From VRUE01 sp963748075 (lineage in GTDB: Bacteria; Actinomycetota; Thermoleophilia; Solirubrobacterales; 70-9), in contig CAVVHQ010000029.1 in NCBI GenBank assembly GCA_963748075.1, forward strand, positions 124,001 through 188,000: a stretch of 64,000 nucleotides of DNA. Direction: 5' to 3'. The translations under genes were made by a program, and so were the position numbers. Positions 9,700 through 16,492 of the stretch are shown here, piece by piece (the stretch's first letter is position 1; every line of letters begins with the position of its first letter). The notes beneath the pieces are model-generated. The model had not been told where the DNA came from. It searched no databases and saw only the letters and a list, made by a program, of their open reading frames with translations.

Positions 9700-10288
9700 C
9701 TTCTCCCACCTTCTCTCGATCCGATCTTGCGGTGAACTTGACTGCCGCGGCCTCGCGATCGGCCTCATCTTCTACCTGGAAGTAGCTCCCGGGCTGAAAG
9801 CCGCCGCTCCGCGCGACGAGCGAGTTCGGGAAGACCTGGATCTTGGTGTTGTAGTCCCGGGTGTGTGAGTTGTAGAGGCGGCGGGCGGTCTGGATCTTGT
9901 CCTCGATCTCCGCAAGGTCACCCGAGAGCTGCTGGAAGTTCTCGCTCGCCCGCAGCTGTGGGTAGCTCTCCGCCACGGCGCGCAGCTCGGCGAGCGCGCC
10001 GCTCAGCTGCCGCTCGGCGCCGGCCGCCCGATCAGGGCCCCTGGCGCCGATTGCCGCAGCACGGGCCGCGGCCGTCTTCTCGAAAACCCCGCGCTCGTGG
10101 GAAGCGTAGCCCTTCACGGTCTCGACCAGGTTGGGCACGAGGTCGTGGCGGCGCTTCAGCTGCACGTCTACTCCGCTCCATGCCTCATCGCAGCGGTTGC
10201 GGGAGGCGATCAGCGAGTTGCGCACGCCGATGAAGGCAAGGGCGCCGAGGAGGATCAGCGCGACGACGATGCCGATTGCGATTGCCAC
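9692..10288 (-). CDS. lemA: LemA family protein
   Basis: A 198-residue membrane-anchored protein with a single N-terminal helix (VAIAIGIVVALILLGALAFI). The conserved LemA body follows: NSLIASRNRCDEAWSGVDVQ, KRRHDLVPNLVETVKGYA, ENFQQLSGDLAEIEDKIQ and RLYNSHTRDYNTKIQVFP. The start is GTG 10288 with AAGGAG about 8 nt upstream. The biochemical role of LemA is not established. Here it lies between the ATC-hydrolase-like gene and the copper ATPase and overlaps the latter by 8 bp, so it is co-expressed with copper export. Confidence 0.9.
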   Translation of the reverse strand: MAIAIGIVVALILLGALAFIGVRNSLIASRNRCDEAWSGVDVQLKRRHDLVPNLVETVKGYASHERGVFEKTAAARAAAIGARGPDRAAGAERQLSGALAELRAVAESYPQLRASENFQQLSGDLAEIEDKIQTARRLYNSHTRDYNTKIQVFPNSLVARSGGFQPGSYFQVEDEADREAAAVKFTARSDREKVGEDG

Positions 10289-10313
10289 TGAGTGCTCCTT
10301 ACTGAGTGCTCCT
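10287..10313. repeat. 13-bp direct repeat spanning the ATC-hydrolase stop and the lemA start
   Basis: ACTGAGTGCTCCT occurs at 10287-10299 and again at 10301-10313, one base apart. On the minus strand each copy supplies an AGGAG box, so the lemA gene has its ribosome-binding site duplicated in tandem. Confidence 0.8.
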
Positions 10314-11049
10314 ACCGGATGGAGCGCATCGATGCCTTGGCGGGGGCTCGGAAGCGGAAGTCGCAGCGCTCGGCCCCACCGGCGATGGTGCCGTGGCGCT
10401 CCAGCTCGCCGCCCCACATCCGCGCCAGCTGGAAGTCGAGGTTGCACCAGGTGGCGACGGCAAGGTCGGAGGCGTCGTGGGCGGCGAGGTACTCGGCGAT
10501 CGGGCAGTGCAGGATGTCGAACCCGCGCCCCCGTGGCTCGGAGACGTCGGCGTAGCGGTAGCCGGGACGGTTGAACGGATAGCGCAGGAACATCTCGACG
10601 CTGGCCCGCATCCGCTTGACCGGGTCGCGGGTGAGGAGGCGCGTCACCTGGCGCGGGACCTGTGCCCACTGGGCATATATCTTCCAGCAGGTGTCGCCGA
10701 CCAGCTCGATCGCGTAGCCGCGCTCGACGCCCTCGGCGGTCAGCGCTTCGAGCATCGACAAGGTAAGGCAGGCGAGCAGCAGGTTCTGGCGGCTGCCGGG
10801 AGTCGCCCCCCGGGGGACGTCCGGCGCGAGCCGATCGAAGTTCGCCCAGGCAACGCCGAGCAACCGGTCGACATCGCCGCGCGTGAACCTGCCCGCTCTG
10901 GGGTCCTCGCGCGAGCGGCTGCGCCCCGCGATCGCCGCGCGCGCCGCCCACCGAGCCCAGGGCTTCAGCAGCTTGATCGGCAGCGTTCTGCGCCCGGTCC
11001 TTCCTTGGGCTGGCGCCGCTGCGGGAGGCTGGGATCGGCTCACGGTCAC
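10312..11049 (-). CDS. L-2-amino-thiazoline-4-carboxylate hydrolase-like protein
   Basis: A 245-residue soluble protein. The C-terminal half carries the family-like pattern FDILHCPIAEYLAAHDASDL, ATWCNLDFQLARMWGGELER, and GTIAGGAERCDFRFR with conserved His-Cys and Cys-Asp pairs. The founding family member opens the thiazoline ring to S-carbamoyl- or N-carbamoyl-cysteine on the way to L-cysteine, but most relatives are uncharacterised. The position 7 bp after csoR and before lemA and the copper ATPase suggests a thiol- or copper-linked job, for example handling cysteine-type ligands. Activity is not provable from sequence; family assignment is fairly secure. Confidence 0.72.
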   Translation of the reverse strand: MTVSRSQPPAAAPAQGRTGRRTLPIKLLKPWARWAARAAIAGRSRSREDPRAGRFTRGDVDRLLGVAWANFDRLAPDVPRGATPGSRQNLLLACLTLSMLEALTAEGVERGYAIELVGDTCWKIYAQWAQVPRQVTRLLTRDPVKRMRASVEMFLRYPFNRPGYRYADVSEPRGRGFDILHCPIAEYLAAHDASDLAVATWCNLDFQLARMWGGELERHGTIAGGAERCDFRFRAPAKASMRSIR

Positions 11050-11056
11050 CGGGGGA

Positions 11057-11353
11057 TCACCGCCCCACCAGGCGCCCCACGGCGCCCATCAGCTCGTCGA
11101 CGCGCTCCTCGGGATCGGCCGGAGCGCCGCCGCCCTCCTGCATGCACACTCGGACGTGACCGTCGAGCAGCCCGAGCGAGATCTTCTCGAGCGCCGCCTG
11201 CGCGGCGTTGATCTGGGTCAGCACGTCGATGCAGTAGCGGTCTTCCTCGACCATCTTGGTGACGCCCCTGACCTGGCCCTCGACCCTGGCCAGGCGGTTG
11301 AGCAGCTGGTCCTTGCTCGCGGTGTATCCCCGTTGCGCAGTAGCGGTCTTCAT
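11057..11353 (-). CDS. csoR: Copper-sensing repressor CsoR
   Basis: A 98-residue all-helical DUF156 repressor. The Cu(I) ligands are in place: Cys41 (in RYCIDVL), His66 and Cys70 (DGHVRVC). Their spacing (25, then 4) equals that of the M. tuberculosis CsoR Cys36-His61-Cys65 set, and the tyrosine before the first Cys is also kept. Presence of the His argues for copper and against the persulfide sensor CstR. The start is ATG 11353; an upstream extension would run through the operator. The -10 box ends 6 nt before the ATG, so the message is probably leaderless. It is first in the operon csoR - ATC hydrolase-like - lemA - copper ATPase and is probably autoregulated. Confidence 0.93.
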   Translation of the reverse strand: MKTATAQRGYTASKDQLLNRLARVEGQVRGVTKMVEEDRYCIDVLTQINAAQAALEKISLGLLDGHVRVCMQEGGGAPADPEERVDELMGAVGRLVGR

Positions 11354-11359
11354 GCGCCT

Positions 11360-11388
11360 ACCATACCCCCTAGGGGTATCGACGTCAA
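11360..11388 (-). promoter_or_regulatory. csoR promoter with embedded CsoR operator
   Basis: On the minus strand TTGACG (11388-11383) and TATGGT (11365-11360) are separated by 17 bp. The operator ATACCCCCTAGGGGTAT (11363-11379; arms ATACCCC/GGGGTAT) fills the spacer and enters the -10 box. Bound CsoR would block polymerase. The ATG starts 6 nt after the -10. Confidence 0.85.
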
Positions 11389-11443
11389 GTCGATGGGCAG
11401 CTCCTATCTCGCTGCCTGCGGCGCGCGCCGCCGCGCGCACCTC

Positions 11444-11962
11444 CTAGCCACCCGTATGCTCGTCGCTGCCCCCCTCGGCGTGCTCGTCGCTGCTCCCCTC
11501 GGCGTGCTCGTCGCTGCTCCCCTCGGGTTCCACTTCGGGCGGCGGCCCCCCGCCGTGGAGATAGGCGATCAGGCTGGCCATCTGGTTGCCCTTGAATTCA
11601 GGGAAGGGAATGTGCTCCTCGGCGAATGCGGCCTGCATCGCCGGCACGTGGTTCCAGATCAGCCCGCTCATGTTGGCGATGTCGTTCGCGGTCAGCTTAC
11701 CCTTCATGAAGTCGAGGTCGGGAGCGTCCGTACCACCGCGACCCTCGAAGCTGTGGCACATCGAGCATCCCTGGCTGACGAACAGTTCCCGCCCGTCCTT
11801 CGCGTTGCCGATCTGGCTGGCCTGGACGGTTTCGCCCACCGCTTGGCTACCGCCGCCCTCGATGAGGACTCCGATCAGCAAGCCGACGCCCACCAGCACA
11901 ACAGCGCCGAGCACGAGCAGAAACGGGTCGATGACCCTGAAGATCCCCCTGCGATTCTCCAT
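11444..11962 (-). CDS. Membrane-anchored monohaem cytochrome c with acidic/His tail
   Basis: A 172-residue class I cytochrome c. One transmembrane helix (residues 13-34) anchors it outside the membrane. Haem attaches at CSMCH (Cys66, Cys69, His70), and the likely axial Met is Met128 in GNQMASLIAYL. The tail after residue 140 holds three near-identical EGSSDEHA-type units rich in Asp, Glu and His, which could bind metal ions. It is the last gene of the rhodanese - methyltransferase - cyclase/YHS operon, 46 bp after the cyclase gene. It may pass electrons to or from the copper protein encoded nearby, or serve the respiratory chain; this is inference. Confidence 0.88.
   Translation of the reverse strand: MENRRGIFRVIDPFLLVLGAVVLVGVGLLIGVLIEGGGSQAVGETVQASQIGNAKDGRELFVSQGCSMCHSFEGRGGTDAPDLDFMKGKLTANDIANMSGLIWNHVPAMQAAFAEEHIPFPEFKGNQMASLIAYLHGGGPPPEVEPEGSSDEHAEGSSDEHAEGGSDEHTGG
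11458..11521. repeat. 24-bp tandem repeat in the cytochrome c tail
   Basis: Two exact 24-bp units (11474-11497 and 11498-11521), plus a partial third at 11458-11473, encode the EGSSDEHA-type repeats. In-frame units of this kind can change copy number by slippage. Confidence 0.85.
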
Positions 11963-12008
11963 GTCTTGAACCTATACAACCGAGCGGCGGATAGCAGGGT
12001 CCAGCCAT

Positions 12009-12725
12009 TCAGCCGTCGCCCGGTTCCCCCTTATCCACTCCCGTGACCGCGCTCCCCGCCGCGTAGCGGTCGGGGTCATTCGCGAAGGCGCTGGCGCAAG
12101 CGAGGGAGCAGAAGAGGTACCGGGTTCCGTCGTGTCGCAGCGTACCCGCGGAGTGATCGGGATCGACGGCCATTCGGCAGACCGGGTCGATCGGCATTCC
12201 GGCGGCTGAGCGCTCGCCCTCCGCCACCGCGGAGTAGAGCCGAACCGGCTCGGCCAGGTTCTTGAGCGGGCGCCGTCCCCGCGGCTGGAGGTGGATCTGC
12301 TCCAGCGGCCCGGCAGCCAGGCGCGTCGCCTCGGTGAGCAGCACCTCTCCCCCGGCCGCGGCTCCCGAGACACGAGCGGCCACGTTGACCGTCCCTCCGA
12401 ACCAGTCGCCCTGGCGCTCCACGGCCGAGCCGGTGTTCATGCCGACGCGGACGCTGGGAAAGCCGTGATGGGCGCCGAGCTGGTTGGCGACCCGCACGCC
12501 GAGTCGCACCGCCTGTCCGGCGTCTGGGCAGCGGATCATCACCGCGTCCCCGATGCACTTGACCTCCTCGCCCCCGTACTCGGGAAGCACGGCGCGGATC
12601 GCGTCGACGAACTGGCCGGCGAGATCGGCGGCCTCCTCGTCGCCGTGAGCCTCGGTGAGCGCGGTGAAGCCCGCCAGGTCGGCGAAGAGGAAGGTGTGCT
12701 CGGCCTCACCGGAGGTTGCCGTCAT
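12009..12725 (-). CDS. Class III nucleotide cyclase fused to a YHS metal-binding domain
   Basis: A 238-residue cytosolic protein. Residues 10-170 are a class III adenylate/guanylate cyclase domain: metal-binding Asp16 (FADLAGFT) and Asp60 (CIGDAV), Lys56 before it, and the transition-state Asn/Arg in NVAARVSG. Residues 178-222 form a YHS domain, DPVCRMAVDPDHSAG to YLFCSLACASAFANDP, with three Cys suited to bind a metal such as Cu or Zn. The fusion suggests cyclic-nucleotide synthesis set by metal binding. It sits in the copper-operator-controlled rhodanese operon, 18 bp after the methyltransferase gene. The cyclic nucleotide made cannot be told from sequence. Confidence 0.87.
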   Translation of the reverse strand: MTATSGEAEHTFLFADLAGFTALTEAHGDEEAADLAGQFVDAIRAVLPEYGGEEVKCIGDAVMIRCPDAGQAVRLGVRVANQLGAHHGFPSVRVGMNTGSAVERQGDWFGGTVNVAARVSGAAAGGEVLLTEATRLAAGPLEQIHLQPRGRRPLKNLAEPVRLYSAVAEGERSAAGMPIDPVCRMAVDPDHSAGTLRHDGTRYLFCSLACASAFANDPDRYAAGSAVTGVDKGEPGDG

Positions 12726-12743
12726 GGTCGACCAGCGATCCGA

Positions 12744-13427
12744 TCACGAATCGTCTCCTTGGTCTTGCGTCCCGGCGGCGAGGTAGGCGAATCCGAGGAA
12801 CAGCTCTTCCCACGAGAATTCGGCTAGCTCAGCGTCCATGGCTTCATGGACAGTCTCCCAGGGACGCCGCGCCATCCACTCGTCGGTCACCGCGAACGGC
12901 CGCACGGCTGCCATCCCGACGCGCTCCAGCCAGCGGGGTGCGTCCTGTGGCAGCTTGACGTCGAGCACGGCCCACCGACCCCCGGGAGCGAGGGCCTCGC
13001 GACCGCGGGCGATGACCTCGGCGCACTCGGGCACCAGCGAGAGGGCGTAGGTCGAGATGATCCCGTTGACCGCGGTGGGGAACTCGAACTCGAGCGCATC
13101 GGCCTCGGCCAGGGTGACGTTGCCCCAGCCAGACGCTTGCACTCGCCGCCGGGCCTTTGCGAGCATCGCGTCGGTCAGATCGACGCCGACGATCCGACCC
13201 TCAGGTCCGATTGCCCCCTCGATCAGCCCAAAGTTGAGACCCGTGCCACACCCGATCTCCACCACCGTGTCACCGGGGCGCAGCCGAAGCGCTTGCACGG
13301 CCCTGCGGCGGTAGATGCGATGCGGGTACCCGAGCAGGTAATAGAGCCTGGTCGCCAGGTCGTAGTGTCGAGCTCTGTCGCGATAGACGCCGAGGACGTG
13401 CTGTCGCGTGTCGCTTGGTCCGGTCAA
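12744..13427 (-). CDS. Class I SAM-dependent methyltransferase
   Basis: A 227-residue cytosolic enzyme with a Rossmann methyltransferase core. Motif I is VVEIGCGTGLNFGLI, the acidic residue ending strand 2 is in IVGVDLT, and the post-motif strand is ALAPGGRWAVLDVK. The sequence resembles UbiE/MenG and phosphatidylethanolamine N-methyltransferase-like enzymes, so a quinone or lipid substrate is plausible. It lies 3 bp after the rhodanese gene in the same operon. Its link to copper or sulfur stress is by position only. Confidence 0.85.
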   Translation of the reverse strand: MTGPSDTRQHVLGVYRDRARHYDLATRLYYLLGYPHRIYRRRAVQALRLRPGDTVVEIGCGTGLNFGLIEGAIGPEGRIVGVDLTDAMLAKARRRVQASGWGNVTLAEADALEFEFPTAVNGIISTYALSLVPECAEVIARGREALAPGGRWAVLDVKLPQDAPRWLERVGMAAVRPFAVTDEWMARRPWETVHEAMDAELAEFSWEELFLGFAYLAAGTQDQGDDS

Positions 13428-13430
13428 TGG

Positions 13431-13733
13431 CTAACCGATCCGCTCCACGGGGAGCCCGGCTCTTTTCCAGGCTACGAATCCGCCGGCGACCTCAGCCGCC
13501 CCACGGCGCAGGGTCAGCTTCGAGCGGATCGCGTGCTGGCAGAGGTAGACGACGCCGGGCCCTTCGGGATTCGCGACGTGCGCGGCGAGCGACGCGGGCT
13601 CGGCGCCGGGCGGGGCGCCGTGGCGCCGACGCTCGGCCTCACTCCTTAGATCGAGGAGCCGCGCATCGCCCCGCTCGACCGCGGCCCATACGGCTTTGCC
13701 CTCTACGGACCGGGCCTCTGGAGATCTACTCAT
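13431..13733 (-). CDS. Rhodanese-like sulfurtransferase
   Basis: A 100-residue single-domain rhodanese. Asp28 and Arg30 (LLDLRSEAE) and the active-site loop CQHAIRS with Cys65 are typical. The domain transfers sulfane sulfur through a Cys-persulfide to a thiol or cyanide. The start at ATG 13733 lies 6 nt after the -10 box, so the message is probably leaderless. It leads the operon with methyltransferase, cyclase/YHS and cytochrome c and is controlled by a perfect CsoR-type operator. Rhodaneses are more often under CstR, but the only repressor of this type seen here has the copper ligand set. Confidence 0.86.
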   Translation of the reverse strand: MSRSPEARSVEGKAVWAAVERGDARLLDLRSEAERRRHGAPPGAEPASLAAHVANPEGPGVVYLCQHAIRSKLTLRRGAAEVAGGFVAWKRAGLPVERIG

Positions 13734-13739
13734 TGGTTG

Positions 13740-13768
13740 ACAATACCCCCTGGGGGTATTAGTGTCAA
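13740..13768 (-). promoter_or_regulatory. Rhodanese-operon promoter with perfect CsoR-type operator
   Basis: On the minus strand TTGACA (13768-13763) and TATTGT (13745-13740) are 17 bp apart. The operator AATACCCCCTGGGGGTATT (13742-13760) is a perfect palindrome with 9-nt arms around one base. The start codon begins 6 nt after the -10. Confidence 0.87.
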
Positions 13769-13829
13769 GCTCGATGAGTCCGCGATCCGAGCGATGATCG
13801 ATCTGCACGTCCACCTCCCGCGCAGCTGC

Positions 13830-13856
13830 TTGACATATACCCCCCCAGGGTATTAT
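13830..13856 (+). promoter_or_regulatory. ABC-operon promoter with CsoR-type operator
   Basis: TTGACA (13830-13835) and TATTAT (13851-13856) are 15 bp apart. The operator ATACCCCCCCAGGGTAT (13837-13853) covers the spacer and half of the -10. ATG 13867 follows after 10 nt with no ribosome-binding site. It faces away from the rhodanese promoter. Confidence 0.8.
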
Positions 13857-13866
13857 CCTCTCGGCC

Positions 13867-14553
13867 ATGAACCGAGATCCGATTGAGGCGCCGGCTCGCC
13901 CGGCAAACGCCCCGGCCACGGAGACGGCCCTGCGCGCCGCGGGAATCGAGAAGAGCTTCCACCGCGGGGTCCCGCCCCGCCGGCGCCGGATCGAGGTGCT
14001 GAAGGGGGCGAGCCTCGAGGTGCGCCGCGGCGAGCTGGTCGGCCTGGTCGGCGAGAACGGCTCGGGCAAGAGCACCCTGATGAAGATCGTGGTCGGGCTG
14101 CTGGAGCGCGACGCGGGGACGGTCGAGCGCGGCGGCAAGCTCGGTTACTGCCCGCAGACGCCGCTGCTCTGGGAGAAGCTGACGGTCGACGAGCACTTCG
14201 AGCTGTTCGCCCGCGCCTACGAGCTCGACCCAGAGAAGACTGCGGCGGCGACCGAGAGCCTGCTCGAGGAGCTGCAGTTCGGCCGCTACCGCGGCTACCG
14301 GATCGAGGCGCTCTCCGGCGGCACCCGCCAAAAGCTGAACCTGGCGCTCGCCCTGATGCACGAGCCCGACCTGCTGCTGCTCGACGAGCCCTACTCCGGC
14401 TTCGACTGGGAGACCTACCTGCGCTTCTGGGAGATGAGCGAGCGGCGCCGCGACGAGGGGATGGGGATCCTGATCGTCTCCCACTTCCTCTCCGAGCGCG
14501 AGCGCCTCGACCGCGTCTACGAGCTGCGCGACGGGAGGTGCCGGGAGACGTGA
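13867..14553 (+). CDS. ABC-2 type exporter, ATP-binding subunit
   Basis: A 228-residue ATPase with Walker A GENGSGKST, signature LSGGTRQKLNLALAL, Walker B LLLLDEPYSGFDW and H-loop His in LIVSHFLS. The single-domain ABC plus two six-helix partners is the layout of ABC-2 exporters such as NosFY or drug/polysaccharide pumps. Its promoter carries a CsoR-type operator, so copper export or repair of copper-damaged envelope components is possible. The downstream permease starts inside its stop codon (GTGA). Cargo is unknown. Confidence 0.88.
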   Translation: MNRDPIEAPARPANAPATETALRAAGIEKSFHRGVPPRRRRIEVLKGASLEVRRGELVGLVGENGSGKSTLMKIVVGLLERDAGTVERGGKLGYCPQTPLLWEKLTVDEHFELFARAYELDPEKTAAATESLLEELQFGRYRGYRIEALSGGTRQKLNLALALMHEPDLLLLDEPYSGFDWETYLRFWEMSERRRDEGMGILIVSHFLSERERLDRVYELRDGRCRET

Positions 14554-15266
14554 GCTCGATGGCATTCAGCGGCGCCGAGTTCCTGCGCGAGCACCTGCGG
14601 GCGCGGCTCACCCTGGCGATGCTGGTCGTGATCCCGGCCCTTTTCGTGCTCGTCTCGGCCTCGGTGCTGGGCGAATTCGCGGACGCCCTCGGGGGCTCGG
14701 TGACCGGCGACTCGGCCAGCGCCCTGGGCGCCGGCTGGGCGGCCGCCTTCCTGGCCGGCGCGCTCGGGTTCTTCCAGGTCTCCTCCTCCCGCGACGCCGA
14801 CCGCCGCCTGGCGCTGGCCGGGATGGGCGCCGCCCGGGTCGCCGTGGCGCGAATCGGCGCCTCGATCCTGCTCGGCCTGCTGATCACGGTCGTCGCCTTC
14901 CTCACCCTCTGGCTGACCGCCGGGATCGCCCATCCCCCCCACGCCTTCGCGGCGATCCTGATCTTCGCCCTGATCTACATCGGCATCGGCACCGTGGTCG
15001 GCTCCTTCCTCTCGGACCCGCTGGAGGGCTCGCTGACGGTCGCCTTCATCTTCCTGATCGACGCCTTCTCCGGCCCGGGGATGAGCGGCAGCGGCGGAGT
15101 GGCGCAGCTGATGCCGACCCGCAAGGCCGCCGATGTGCTGATCGCTGCCGGGGCCGGACAGGGCTCCCCCGCCTCGGACTGGATCGCGGTCGGGCTCACC
15201 ACCCTGGGCGCCCTGCTGCTCGCGGCGGTCGCCTTCTGGCTCTCCGCCCGTCCGAGGTCGGCATGA
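14550..15266 (+). CDS. ABC-2 type exporter, membrane subunit 1
   Basis: A 238-residue integral membrane protein with about six helices, for example LTLAMLVVIPALFVLVSASV, ILLGLLITVVAFLTLWL and FAAILIFALIYIGIGTVVG. An amphipathic SSSRDADRRLALAGMG loop after helix 2 resembles the coupling segment of ABC-2 permeases. I use GTG 14550, overlapping the upstream TGA; an ATG at 14559 is the alternative. It overlaps the next gene by 4 bp. Confidence 0.8.
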   Translation: MSSMAFSGAEFLREHLRARLTLAMLVVIPALFVLVSASVLGEFADALGGSVTGDSASALGAGWAAAFLAGALGFFQVSSSRDADRRLALAGMGAARVAVARIGASILLGLLITVVAFLTLWLTAGIAHPPHAFAAILIFALIYIGIGTVVGSFLSDPLEGSLTVAFIFLIDAFSGPGMSGSGGVAQLMPTRKAADVLIAAGAGQGSPASDWIAVGLTTLGALLLAAVAFWLSARPRSA

Positions 15267-16012
15267 ACGGGCGCGCCTCCACCGCCACCCGGATGGGCTT
15301 CCGCGAGCAGGGCCGCCGGCCGCTGCTGCTCGTCCTGCTGGTCGCCGTCCCCTTCCTGTTCATCAGCTGGAGCTTTGCGATCACCGAGGCCACCCCGCGA
15401 CTGATCACCCTGCCCGGCGGCGAGCAGCTGCTGACCACGATGCGGGACCTGCACGGCGCGATCATGGTCCCGATCACGGTCGGCTTCCTCGCCGGGTTGA
15501 TCGGCCTCTTCGTCGTCCGCTCGGCGCTCGAGTCCGACCGCCGCCTGGTGCTGGCCGGCTTCAGCCCCGGCGAGGCGATCCTGCCGCGCCTGGTCGTCCT
15601 GGTCTGCGCCACGCTGGTCGTCTTGGCGGCCTCGCTGGCGGTGACGGCGATCGACTTCATCCCCGCCTCCTGGGGGCCGTTCGTGGCGGGCAACCTGCTG
15701 GCCGGCCTGATCTACGGCGCGATCGGCGCCCTGGCCGGAGCGCTGGTCGGACGGCTCGGCGGCGCCTACCTGATGTTCTTCCTGCCGATGATGGACATCG
15801 GCGTCGCCCAGAACCCGATGTTCTTCGACGGCGAGCCCCAGGGCTGGGCGACCGTGCTGCCGGGCTACGGCCCGACCAGGGTGATCGTCGACGGCGCCTT
15901 CTCCCCGCAGTTCCAGGCCGGCGGCGAGCTGGCGCTGTCGCTGGCCTGGACCGCCGCGCTAGGGGTGGCCGTCTACCTGCTGCTGCGGCGAGCGGTCGGA
16001 GCGCTGGGTTAG
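15263..16012 (+). CDS. ABC-2 type exporter, membrane subunit 2
   Basis: A 249-residue membrane protein with about six helices, starting LLLVLLVAVPFLFISWSFAI and ending LALSLAWTAALGVAVYLLLR. The loop ALESDRRLVLAGFSPGEAI parallels SSSRDADRRLALAGMG in subunit 1, so the two are probably paralogous halves of a heterodimeric pore. ATGA overlap with subunit 1 shows tight coupling. It ends tail to tail with the SHOCT gene, the stop codons overlapping. Confidence 0.8.
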   Translation: MNGRASTATRMGFREQGRRPLLLVLLVAVPFLFISWSFAITEATPRLITLPGGEQLLTTMRDLHGAIMVPITVGFLAGLIGLFVVRSALESDRRLVLAGFSPGEAILPRLVVLVCATLVVLAASLAVTAIDFIPASWGPFVAGNLLAGLIYGAIGALAGALVGRLGGAYLMFFLPMMDIGVAQNPMFFDGEPQGWATVLPGYGPTRVIVDGAFSPQFQAGGELALSLAWTAALGVAVYLLLRRAVGALG

Positions 16013-16323
16013 GAGCCTTCAGGCGGCGACGGACCCTCGAGGATCCTTCGCCGCTCGCGATAGTCGTCGGGGGAGATCGTGCCGTCCGCGAGGCGCTGGT
16101 CGAGCAGCTCCAGAGCGTCGGGCTTGCGGCCGAGGCGACCTCCACGGCCGACCAGCTCGCGCACCAGCCAGACGACGGCGAGGGCCACCAGGCCCCAGAA
16201 GATCGCCATCCCGACCACCATCACGACCCACCAGCCGCCGCCCCAGTCCATGTGATGGTCATCGGCGAGGACGAGCAATCCCGCCAGCTCGGCGAAGAGG
16301 AAGCTGTGCTGCCTCGGGGGCAT
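16009..16323 (-). CDS. Small membrane protein with SHOCT domain
   Basis: A 104-residue protein: a His/Asp/Trp-rich N-terminus (LADDHHMDWGGGWW), one long hydrophobic helix (VVMVVGMAIFWGLVALAVVW), and a C-terminal SHOCT motif (LELLDQRLADGTISPDDYRE). Such proteins are common beside actinobacterial metal-stress genes; their molecular function is not known. The His-rich exterior segment could touch metal ions. Start at ATG 16323, 6 nt after a TATAGT -10 box, so probably leaderless. The promoter has a CsoR-type site and a separate 19-bp palindrome. Confidence 0.82.
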   Translation of the reverse strand: MPPRQHSFLFAELAGLLVLADDHHMDWGGGWWVVMVVGMAIFWGLVALAVVWLVRELVGRGGRLGRKPDALELLDQRLADGTISPDDYRERRRILEGPSPPEGS

Positions 16324-16329
16324 CGACCG

Positions 16330-16349
16330 ACTATACCCCGGAGAGGTAT
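16330..16349 (-). promoter_or_regulatory. SHOCT-gene promoter with degenerate CsoR-type operator
   Basis: On the minus strand TATAGT (16335-16330) is the -10; the -35 position reads GTGCGC and is poor. The 17-bp site ATACCCCGGAGAGGTAT (16333-16349) keeps the outer ATACC/GGTAT arms of the other three operators but has a mismatched centre. Confidence 0.65.
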
Positions 16350-16359
16350 CCAGCGCACC

Positions 16360-16378
16360 CCATAACCGGCGGTTATGG
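16360..16378. promoter_or_regulatory. 19-bp perfect palindrome, probable operator of another regulator
   Basis: CCATAACCGGCGGTTATGG has 9-nt perfect arms around one G. It lies just upstream of the weak -35 of the SHOCT promoter, where an activator would bind, and about 115 bp upstream of the cupredoxin start. Its sequence is unrelated to the CsoR-type sites. Confidence 0.6.
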
Positions 16379-16492
16379 CCTCCCATACCAAGCGGGGTCT
16401 ACCGGGCCGGTCGGCGCGGCCATAGCTTGCCTGCGATACGCATCCACGAGGCCCCGGCCAGAGTCGGGGCAGACGGTAGCGAGGAGGCAGCG

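Noticed and set aside
10289..10951. N-terminal extension of LemA
   Set aside because: It overlaps the ATC-hydrolase-like gene in another frame and has shadow-type composition; GTG 10288 has a good ribosome-binding site and begins the membrane helix.
11057..11353. CstR persulfide sensor instead of CsoR, suggested by the rhodanese
   Set aside because: The His ligand that CstR lacks is present (His66), with CsoR spacing to both cysteines.
11458..11521. CRISPR-like repeat
   Set aside because: Units are contiguous 24-mers in frame within a cytochrome gene, with no spacers.
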